From Diplosphaera chodatii (Eukaryota; Chlorophyta; Trebouxiophyceae; Prasiolales; Stichococcaceae), in NCBI GenBank assembly GCA_032358165.1, contig JAALGY010000051.1:248001-312000 (forward strand): a stretch of DNA of 64,000 nucleotides, given 5' to 3'. Positions 11,439-20,855 of the stretch are shown piece after piece. The notes beneath the pieces were generated by a model. The model was not told the origin of the DNA. It ran no database searches and saw nothing but the letters and a program-made list of their open reading frames with translations. How positions within the stretch are numbered: the stretch's first letter is position 1; the number at the start of each line of letters is the position of its first letter. Made by a program: the position numbers and the translations under genes.

Positions 11439-12670
11439 ATCAGCCCTGCTGATCCGCAGCGTCGTGACGCCAGATTGGCAATCGTACGACCCGGCAGCTA
11501 CGAGGCACACCTCGTGGCTCAGGCATGTGCGGGGTGTTGTGCGCTGAGCTCTGACACATTCGGGAGTGTTTGCTTGCTGGCTGGTGAGAATGTCTTGACA
11601 GTAACAGTGGCCGGCTGTTTTGGCGCTGCGCTGGCACTTGGGGACTCTGTTGAGCGTGTGGAGCGTCTCAAACGGCGGGACGGTGGGCTCCGATCGTAGA
11701 GGTGTCCCGGGTAGGAAGTGCCATGTGCGCCGCGTCTCCTCGGGAAAACTGGGATCTCCAGTAGGCCGTTCGCGTGATGACACCGTCACGCCTACACGAC
11801 ATGCCACGTCAATACACCTGCGAACCTGCAGACGCTGTGGGAACCTCCTTGCCAGCAAACCCACATATGCATGATGGATCTGAGCCTGGTGAGGTGCTTG
11901 CCGACCTGGTGTGGGAATCCTAACATAAGGCAGGACGGAGCACAGCACTTGCCGCCGCCGGTGCTGCGCGGGACCTGTGGCGGCAGCTGGGGGTTGAGCT
12001 GTTGGCCCTGCGGCCCAGCCGTGGCGCCAGCTTCCTACCTGTGGGGTTCTGGCCGCAGATTCTAGGCCATCAGCTCTATCCCCACGTGGGCAGCACGGGA
12101 CCGACGGCAACGACCTAACCTGGGGACCTGCTCACATGCGGCACGATGTGGCCCATGCCAACCCAAACCGCGAGGGTGCAATGATAGTGATACGATGAGT
12201 GCAACAGCTGTATGTGCAGCAGGATGGTGAGTGGCAGCGGTTGCGAATGGGTTGTGTTTTGAGGCAATGCAACATATGTGCGGAAGCCTGACGGTGTATG
12301 TGTCCTAGAGGTTGGGTACTGAGTATCCACTCTGCTGCTTCGTGAGTGGAATGCAGCTGGGCGGGTGTGCTTACAGCTGGTGGTCTGGCAGGTTTAAGCC
12401 ACCAGCACCAACGCATGGCATCACTCAGATAGAGCAGCATATGTCACACACATCAGCTTCAAATGTCTTGTTCAATACTGCTCATCAGCAGTGTTGCATA
12501 CTGACACTACTATGCTGACCACATACATGTGTCATGGCCGCTGCTGCTCAAGCTGCTGTGCCGGTCCTGGAGCATCTGGACACTCTTTTGCATTTGCTAC
12601 TACGTGTGGTACGATTGGGGTCAGCAACCAGCGGTGTGGTATGGCGCTGCATGCCTGCACCTGCCCTTTG
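11439..12670. other. Spacer between SDR-like copies A and B
   Basis: About 1.2 kb between the presumed copy A start and the copy B stop. It should hold the copy A promoter and copy B 3' UTR, and it contains the diverged flank repeat at 12225-12313. A plus-strand open stretch at 11924-12117 reads like protein but has no recognised family (see findings). Confidence 0.35.
12225..12313. repeat. Diverged flank duplicated with 8899-8985
   Basis: Partner of the segment at 8899-8985, lying 3' of SDR-like copy B. The shared blocks keep order but differ by small insertions, consistent with an old tandem duplication. Confidence 0.5.
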
Positions 12671-14560
12671 TCATGGCGTCGACAGTGTTCGCAGCGTGCC
12701 GTCACTGTCCTGACTTCCCTCGCCCTCCAACGCCAGACATAGGATCTGCTGCGCCACCACCTGCGCATGAAAGGCACAGGCAGCTGCCCGTCACTGCCCG
12801 CAGCGCCACAGCCGCTGCTCTCGGCCTGCTGTCTTACGCAGTACATTCAGCAGGTCAGCTGCACCCACACAGCAACTCATGGTCACAGGGCAGGGGCATC
12901 ACCTCCACAAAGCAAGGACCTGCCCTGCTACATCAACACCCTGCTGCCTCTGTAGCAAGGCCATTGGTAGCATGGTATGATGGTAGAGCAGGACACCTGC
13001 GGCGAAGCGCTGGCTGCCGAATCTAGGGCGGCGTGTGACACGCTGCAAATGCGGATGCCGTCTGGCGCCAGCCAGTCCGCGAGTCCCTCAATCATGGCTT
13101 GCTGCAAGACGCCAGCATCCAATCAACCATCAGAGCATTGGATAACGTCACAGCAAGCGTCCAGCCGCCGTCGCCGGATGCAGTGCGGGTTCATTGAGGC
13201 TTGGCACAGGCACAAGGCAGCGCTGCTCATGCAGCTGCCAGCCGCACTGGGTGGGGGGCTGCCCACCTGCACCGTGCTGGCCACCCTGTAGTCCGCGCTG
13301 CCCCTGGCGTACAGCGCGGCCGGGCTCGCGCAGTCGATGACGCAGCCCCTGGACACCCTCAAATGGCTCTGCCCCGCCTGCAGGGCATTTACAAACGGGG
13401 TCAGCTGAGGCTGATCATGGCCCCGACCTCAGCCGCTTCAACAACTGAGGCCTGCATGACTGCAAGCCACCATCGCAGTCGGCTGAGCGTCTGGCCCTGC
13501 ACGCATGCAACTGCATGCGTGCCGCGCAGCCGGCGTGCAGGCCTGCCTGCACACCTTTATGACCTCGCAGGCGCGCTGCACGTGCTGCCAGGTGGCGCTC
13601 CTGGTCTCCGGCGCCTGCTGCTCATACTCCCCCCTGGCACGCCACCAAGCTATAAGATTCAAGAACAGCCGAACAGGAGGCGGCTCTCCTTCAGTGCTGG
13701 CCACGGCAACAGCAGATCGAGGCACATGCGGGGGCGGAGGGTGGTTCGGAGCCAGCCGTCAGAAGGCCCGACATGCAGCAGCCAGTCGGGGTCGTTTCGG
13801 ACCAGAGTGCGCCGGCGGCGACGGCGTCGCAGCTGCCGTCGGTCCGGTCGCCCAGCAGCAGGATGTCGACGCCGCCCAGCCGCGCCGCCGCGTCCGCCAG
13901 CACCGCCCCGCAGTCCCGTTCGACTGCCCCGCCCTGCGCCATGCCACACCATCCCCGCTCTGGCACCGGTGCCGGCAGCGCTTCGCGGAAATCGAGCAAT
14001 GATCTAGGCTCGTGCCCGGCATGCATGCCGTCTCAGCATGCCAGCAGGCGACCATCTATCAGCGCTGTGATGAGGCTGCGGGTTGCTTCCATGGTACGCC
14101 TGTGATTTACAGGCCAAGCGAGCCGATTGTGCCGTCTGAGGCGGCCCAGTCCACGGGGTTTTGGTGCAGCATGCAACCTCGTGAGCAGGTGGCAGGCGAA
14201 ACAACTGCAGCGGCAGGCCTGGTTGCGCTGGCAGCAACTGCATCTCAGCAGCCATGAGCACACCCACCTCCTGCCGCTGCGCCCCCGCCGCCGCCGCATC
14301 AAATCCGCGCACCTGCACCGCCTCCACCGCTGCGCCGGCGCCCTGGAACGCCCGAGCTGCCGCCAGGCAAATGTCGTCGCGGCCTGCGATGGATTCACAT
14401 GACGCTGTAGAAGCGTTGCTCTGGGAGCTCTGCTCTGTCAACGGGCGTACTTGCCAGACTGGGCGCCGGAGGCAAGGCTCGTTCGGAGGTGGCTTCTGCA
14501 GGTTCCCCACACCTGCCACCAGCACCCTGCGGCCGTCAAACGCCCCGCGTGCCGCGTCCC
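12671..14560 (-). CDS. SDR-like Rossmann protein, tandem copy B (5' end undefined)
   Basis: Second SDR-like copy. Exon 1 ends at 14513 after GAFDGRRVLVAG; the other exons are 14383-14268, 13933-13803, 13633-13555, 13377-13267, 13101-12997 and 12760-12671. Exons 3 to 7 have exactly the lengths of copy A (131, 79, 111, 105 and 90 bases). Blocks: AGRDDICLAAARAFQGAGAA, RLGGVDILLLGDRTDGSCD, APETRSATWQHVQRACEVIK, VIDCASPAALY..GSADYRVAS, EGLADWLAPDGIRI and the C-terminal QQILCLALEGEG. The active-site lysine is Ser and the glycine motif is lost, as in copy A. Reading exon 1 upstream in frame meets a TGA before any ATG, so translation must begin in an unseen upstream exon or the copy has lost its start. 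No internal stop is present. Function unknown. Confidence 0.65.
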
Positions 14561-15392
14561 CAGGTACGTTGCCGGGTATGCAGCTGTATTCTGCAGATCA
14601 GTACACACGCGTGCGGGATAGAGGCGTGAGGCTGACAGGGATGCAGGTATGGTACAAACCTCACGTGTCATGCGGTGCAAATCAGCCCTGCTGATGCACA
14701 AGCGATGCGTCCTTCCAGTGAATGCGGTTGCAGGTGGCTGCTTTGACACGCACCTGTGTGCTCAGTCATGTGCGGGACCCAATGCGCAGCGTTGAGGCAC
14801 ATTCCAGGCAGCGCGATGCCAGCGGCCTGGCTCGAATGTGACCAGCCGTTCGGCGCTGACAGGCAAGTCGTTGTAGCCCGTGTTGATTGAGCAGCTGATA
14901 CGTGGAAGCCGCAGGAACCGATCGCACGGCGCTGCGGCCGGCAGTGTCTTGTGCGTCGCGTGAGGTTGGGACGCAGTCGGATCTCAAGTGCCCTGTTGCT
15001 CTCGTCACCAGCTGGGAACCTGCGGACTACCAGACTGCTGTTGCAAGCTGCCCCCAGAGGTGCATCACAGCCGAGGCTGAGAACTTGCTAGCCTGTCTGC
15101 AATTGCGCCCAGCCAAGTGCAAACGCAGCGCCAACAGCCTGTCTGGATCCTGGGTGATCTATTGTTAGTTATTTGTGTTGTTTGCCCAAGCTTTCTCCAC
15201 GCTAGTCACAATGCAGATGGCTGGTGCTCTGCCGGTAGGAAGCAATCGACTCTGGCTGTTTGTTGCCGCCAGCATGCACCCGTGTGCAGTCGCCACTGAT
15301 GTGTTTGGCGGGGTGGTACACGTCAGTAATTCACGCCCTTGTGCTATGGCATCGCCAGCCGCCATGTTTGCAATGGACGACAGGCATGGTTA
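14561..15392. other. Spacer between SDR-like copies B and C
   Basis: About 830 bases with no recognisable gene. A minus-strand segment near 14580-14700 resembles the 5' flank of copy A (the plus-strand words ATCAGCCCTGCTGAT are shared), as expected of a duplicated upstream region. Confidence 0.35.
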
Positions 15393-17261
15393 TCAGCAGC
15401 AGGGTCCCACGCCCTGAGACGCCAGCGACAGGATCTGCTGCGTGAGCTCCTGCAGGAGGGAAGAGCAAGGTAGTTCAGGACATTCCGGCATAACTCTACA
15501 TGCAGTGGGCCAGCTCACTTGAGGCGGAATGCCAGGCACATACTGCGCGGTCACGCCTGCATGCAAGCAAGGCCTTGCATGGTGACCTTTTAGGTCAACA
15601 TTTTGAAGAAACGGACCCGTCGTGCATTGTACGTTCACACGCCAATGGCACTTAGCATGCCAACACGGTAGACCTAGAGCTCCAGAGCAGCACATCACAC
15701 CTGCTGCGAAGCGTTGTTGGGTGCCATGCCCGGGGCCATGTGTGGTAGGCAGCAGATGCCGATTCCTTCCGGCGCGAGCCACAGTGTGAGTCCCTTGACC
15801 ATGGCTTGCTGCATCATGTATGACAGCACCGTCAATGATGCGAGGACCGAAATCAGGTGCTCCTGTCGCCCACACTGAGACCGATGAATATGTGCACTTG
15901 GCAGGGCAGGCGGCAGCAGGCAGTGCAGTATTGTAGTCAGCTACATGCAGCGAGCCATGCGAAATGCGGTGTAGGGCCGCGCGCCCACCTGCACTGTGTG
16001 TGCCACCCTGCAGGCTTCGGCGTCGTCTATGCCGTGGCGCGCCGCGGGGCTCGCGCAGTCGATGACGCAGCCCCTAGACTCCCTCAAGCAGCCTCGCACC
16101 GCCTGCATGCCTGATTTTGTTTTCTCGTGGCCCAGATAGACCAGACACATCAAATCAGGAAGCAGCAGGCGCCATGCAACACACCAGCCAGCCCACATCG
16201 TCACAGCAAAGCGCAGGTGCACGCCGACGTGCTTCCGCACCGACATGATCTCGCAGGCGCGCTGCACGTGCTGCCAGGTTGCACCCTCGGTCTCCGGGGC
16301 CTGCTGCAGGTAGTCGACCCTGCTGGCATGTAGCAACCGATGATCAGGCAGCGCAGCATTTCTGCACAGGCGGCAGAAGAGTGAAGCACGCAAGCGTCGG
16401 TCACATCTTCACCATGTGTCATAATCAGATGGTTATTTGGAGCTGCAGCGCAGTCTGCTCACCACAGCTCCGCGGCCGCTGCAGAGTTGCAGCTGTTGTC
16501 GGTCCGTTCTCCAAGCAGCAGGATGTCGACGCCGCCCAGCCGCGCAGCTGCCTCCGAGGCCAGAGCACTGCAATCACGCCTGGCGGCTGCGCCCTGGACC
16601 ATCCCACATCATTCATCTGGCCAACCTATGCACTGCTTGTCGATCCTGGCGATGGTAGAGAGCGTCCGCGCTGCCACCAAGCCTCTGATCTCGACCAGAT
16701 TCCTGCTGCTGTAAAATATTCGGAATGCGAATGCACTGCTGCCACCTGCGGCAGTCCAATTGCGTGCCACCGATGCAGGATGGCACAGCTACTGGTGAGT
16801 GGTTGTGCCGTTGTGCCGCATACACCAGCTGCCTTACGGTACGCAAGGCAGCTGGTAGCTCGGTGTATGCCGCAACAGCACATGTGGCCTCGACGCTGCA
16901 CAGTCAGCGAAGCTCGCTTGTGGCAGTCGCCAGTCTGATGCTAGGCTACGCGAGGGTGCACCACACCTGCTGCTGGTGCGCACCCGCCGCATCCGGCTCG
17001 CATACCCCGACCACTTCCACTGCTGCGCCGGCGCTCTCAAAGGCTCGAGCTGCGGCCAGGCACGTGCCATCGCGCCCTGCAGCTCTCCGTGTGATACACC
17101 GAATTCGGTTTGAAGCAGTCAAGCTCACGCTCCATACAGATTTGATGGTTGAAGCGAATGTCTGCGGGTTGCTCAGCTTTTAGCTGCGAGGTGGGCGCAC
17201 CTGCCACAAGCACCCTGCGCCCGCGAAACGCTCCGCCCTCTGCGTGTTCAGGTGCGGTCAT
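15393..17261 (-). CDS. SDR-like Rossmann protein, tandem copy C
   Basis: Third SDR-like copy and the best-defined model: exons 17261-17201, 17076-16967, 16593-16463, 16319-16241, 16102-15989, 15808-15701 and 15449-15393 join to 219 aa from an ATG (MTAPEHAEGGAFRGRRVLVA) preceded by an in-frame stop. Blocks: AGRDGTCLAAARAFESAGAA, RLGGVDILLLGERTDNSCN, APETEGATWQHVQRACEIM, CVIDCASPAARHGIDD and KGLTLWLAPEGIGI. It is the most altered at the active site: the Tyr position is Cys and the Lys position is His (CRVAH), and the active-site exon carries one extra codon (114 bases). The C-terminus stops early at QQILSLASQGVGPCC. Classical SDRs are near 250 aa, so this is somewhat short. Catalysis by the usual Ser-Tyr-Lys mechanism is not expected. 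Confidence 0.75.
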
Positions 17262-18288
17262 GGCTCTTCAGCCCATCCTGCAGAGCAGCACACGCCCTTG
17301 AGCGGCGGACGCACGACATACGTGCGTACGTGCAGGCACAGGCACAACTTCAATGACGTGGAACGTGCAGCTTCGGGTAACGACCGTGACATGTACCGGG
17401 TCTGGTGCGTTGCTGCGCGTCGCCCGTGCGGCTTCAAGGCGCACCCTGCTGGCCCAGCCACGTACAGACCCCACTGCGCGGAGTCGGGGTCACATACGGC
17501 AAAACCCAGGGCGAGCTCTCCGACGGCGGAAGTTCAGCCCCTTGTTCAGTTGAGGCTGGCACCCGCACTCGTCTGCTACATGCGGCCGGTGTCGCTTGAA
17601 ATTGCACGGCAGCAACTGGGCCACAGACCGCTCAGATAGCCGGCGGCATGCATGTGGGTGTGAGATCGCACGAGGTTTCGTAGCAGAATCGGATCTCATC
17701 AGGCGCTGCTCGTCGTGATGACGTCCGATCGGACGTCATTGCCACCCTGTCACTGGCGTCTGCCCACTTGAAACTGGTGTGATACTCTGTTACCTAATCC
17801 CCGGACCGCCCATGGTGTATGGAGCTGAGCAAGGTCGCCGCACTTCTGCAAGTCCACCAAGCCGCATGAGCAGTACCGAGTGTCTGCGCGTGCATCTGGC
17901 TCCACTTGCACCCGCATCAAAAGACCGCCGGCACTTGAACTCAGCATCAATTTTGCTGGTCATCGCATCTATCTATCCCAGGCCATGACCACGAAGGCCA
18001 TGCCGATATGGGCAGCAGCTGTTCCGTCCATCAAAAGCCTGCTGACATGAAGCTGTAAAGATTCACTGCCCGTGGACCCCCTGTCACAGCGCCAGCTGTT
18101 CCATCAGCGGCTCACCAGGCAGGCAAGGCTGCGGCCAAGCTCCTGCTGACGCCATGAAAAGGATCCGCCGCACGAGCGCCTGCATGTGGTGCAGGTGGAC
18201 GTACGTAAGAACAGTGCAGCCGAGGTGCGCTGCCTGGTATGTTGCCGCTCTGCATCTGGGTCCCTGGCCTGCGACCTCACTGTGCAAG
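17262..18288. other. Spacer between SDR-like copies C and D
   Basis: About 1 kb upstream of copy C and downstream of copy D. Part of the region just 5' of copy C resembles the flank of copy A. A palindrome-like GTCCGATCGGAC lies near 17725-17736. No gene is recognised. Confidence 0.35.
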
Positions 18289-19839
18289 CTACGCGCTGCA
18301 CAGCAACCAGCTCCCACAGCCCACAAAATCCACAGCAGGTCGTGAGCCCGCAACAGCTGTTCGCACGGCCTGGGAAAGCAGGTCAGCTGCCTGCAGCAGC
18401 AGATGCGGCACACCCTGTGCACGCGTGCCAGGAGTGCAGCAGGTCACAAAGCTGCAGTGTGCAAACCTGCTGCGAGGCGCCAGCTGCCAACAGGCCCCCT
18501 GCCACCTGCCACACGAAGCTGATGCGTATCCCATGTTGCGCCAGCCAAGCGGCCAGTCCCTCTGCCACCACCGCCTGCAGGCAGCAGCACCTCGCGATTT
18601 GCACTTGCGCCGGGACATCTGTACATTCACCCACACAATGCCTACACTTGCACTTATGGGCAGCTGTGGCAGTCTGATGTGCGTGCACATTGCATATGGC
18701 CAAGTCATTTGCCGCCGATTGCGCTGACCACGCACACCCTGACCTGGGCTGCGCTGGCCACCCTGTGGTTGGCCTCGCCTCCAGTGCCCACCGCCGCTGG
18801 GCTGCCGCAGTCGATGACGCACCCTTTGGACTTGGTGAGGTGACTCTGCGCAGCCTGCAGGCAATGAAGAGGACTGATCAAATGGGTGACTGCGGGTGCC
18901 GGGGTATGGTAGCTGTGCTGGAGTGCGGGAATGCTTGGCAGACTCTTGCATGGAAGAGAGGCGCCAGCAGCAGCACCACCAGTCTGACTCAGCAGGCAGA
19001 CTGCTGCGACGGTTCTCACTGTGATGATCTGGCATGTGGTGCGCACACGCTGCCGCACAGCCGCCGCAGCATCTGTCACCCCGTCCGCACCACAGTCCCT
19101 GCCACACAGCAGGGTGTTTCAGTTCTTGCGTGTCGGCCTGCACTGCACATCATGTGCTGATGCGCTGGCAGCAATGGGAGGTTGCTGGGCTGCCCTCAGC
19201 ATCAGCGTCTCAGTCCAGGGTTGGTGTGGAGGTTCCGCACCTGTTCCCCAGCAGCAGTACATCCATGCCGCCCAACTGTGCTGCCGCGCCCGCTATCACC
19301 GTGACGCAGTCCTGCTCTACTGCTGTCAAACGCTTCCGAACTTCCTGCACATTACAAGGTAGCTGTGTGGGAGCAGAGCGTGGCATCACTGACTGCAGTG
19401 TGTCAATAGCAGTAGTGGCTGCTGCCGCGCCGCATCAGACACGCCAGCTGGTGTGCGGCAGCACGGCACCACGTGGCTTGAAGCCGCACTCAGTTTCAGC
19501 CGAGCACTCCACGAAACGACTGCATTGGCTTTTACCAGGTCCTGAGCCTTCAGAGCCAGACAGGGACGACAGGGCAGGGCGGTGCTGCGTACCTGCGGTC
19601 CACCAGCGGCATCTGCACATCCTCCCACCACCGCCACTGCTGCGCCAGCTGCCTCGAAGGCGCGGGCTGCTGCCAGGCTGACCTCATCTTGACCTGCGGC
19701 TCGCAACTCACTAGCTATGGACTTGCACAGATGCTGCTATGCAGCAAGCACCTTCCAGGCTGTCCTGAGCTTGAGGTGTGGCTTCTACGGGCTCGGGCTC
19801 ACCTGCCACGAGCACTCTGCAGCCCCCAAACGCGCCCAT
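18289..19839 (-). CDS. SDR-like Rossmann protein, tandem copy D
   Basis: Fourth and most diverged SDR-like copy, first in transcriptional order. Exons 19839-19803, 19693-19593, 19344-19241, 19098-19020, 18854-18744, 18574-18467 and 18390-18289 join to 213 aa starting MGAFGGCRVLVAG. Blocks: QDEVSLAAARAFEAAGAAVA, QLGGMDVLLLGNR, VRQRVRTTCQIIT, CVIDCGSPAA..EANHRVAS and EGLAAWLAQHGIRI. The Tyr position is His and the Lys position is Ser. Exon 3 ends 27 bases earlier than in copies A to C, so the segment after LLLG is replaced, while exon 4 keeps its 79-base length. The C-terminal exon (AADLLSQAVRTAVAG) is longer than and different from the others. No stop interrupts the frame. Confidence 0.72.
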
Positions 19840-20855
19840 GCCTGTCTCGGTGGCAAGACAGCTCTTGTGGCGTGCATGACTGTCTGCACAGCACGCACAG
19901 CACGCCTCTCAGCAACGGGTTCATGCAGGACAGTCCCCACGGCCGGGCCTGGACCGCTTGCCGATGCATGACGGCACCACATGCAGCTTTCATGTGCCCC
20001 TTGATGCCTCAAACATGCTGTTTGGCTGGGTGCAGGCAGGTGTGGATGCAAACACACGGGCTGCACCTCACCTGCCGAGGCAGCCGCATGCAGTGCTCCA
20101 TACACGGCGTTCAGGCACATCGTGCTTTGCGTCCGGAAGTCAAGGGCTGGGCACAACAACGAGAATGCGGGACGGCACATGCAGCAAACAGTGCGACGGC
20201 GGCGGCCATCTCGAGACGGCTGGTCCGATCACCTGACGCCAGATCCCCGGAGGGTCAATAAAGTCACCGGAGGCCCGAACTGGACCCTCACGCCATGCCG
20301 TGCACCTACACCCCTTCACACGCTTTCCTGTTTTCATTCACCACCTCAGCACTATAGCACATCCACAACGTCGGCCGTGCCGCGCCGCGCGGCAGCTGGT
20401 GCTGCACTCAGCAGATCGGCTGGCAGATCGGCTGATCGGGACAGGCTCCCGTACAGCTAAAGCGAAGGGAGGTACACAGCTTGGGCACAATGTCCGCCTC
20501 GCCTCCAGCTTGGCCTTGCGCGTGATGAAGGACGCCTCATAGGCCTCGAAAGCTGCATCCCCAACCACAATATGCTGCCAAGGCGGTGCGGTCTTGTTGT
20601 GCTGCCGCCACAAACTGCGACACCACACCGTTCCCAATGCACCAACCGTCTGCACCGCAGCCAAAGCAAGCGACCATGCATTGGCAGGCCTGATGTCTGA
20701 GCAACCTGTTGCCACCTGTGGCTCCCAGTGTCTGCACCTGACTATGCTGCCGTCCCTGACACCCTTCACTTAGAGCTATCAAACAGCAATGCAACCCAGC
20801 TGAGCGCAACCGCAGGCAGCACGCCGCAAGTCAATTGTGCAAACTGCTACCAGCC
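19840..20855. other. Spacer between SDR-like copy D and ATP10
   Basis: About 1 kb that should hold the copy D promoter and the ATP10 3' UTR. A minus-strand frame at about 20500-20580 (AAFEAYEASFITRKAKLEAR) looks protein-like but could not be tied to either neighbour by splice phase or family. Confidence 0.35.

Noticed and set aside
12529..13026. Plus-strand frame with a hydrophobic, membrane-like segment (WTLFCICYYVWYDWG).
   Set aside because: It overlaps the last exons of SDR-like copy B on the other strand and has no family support.
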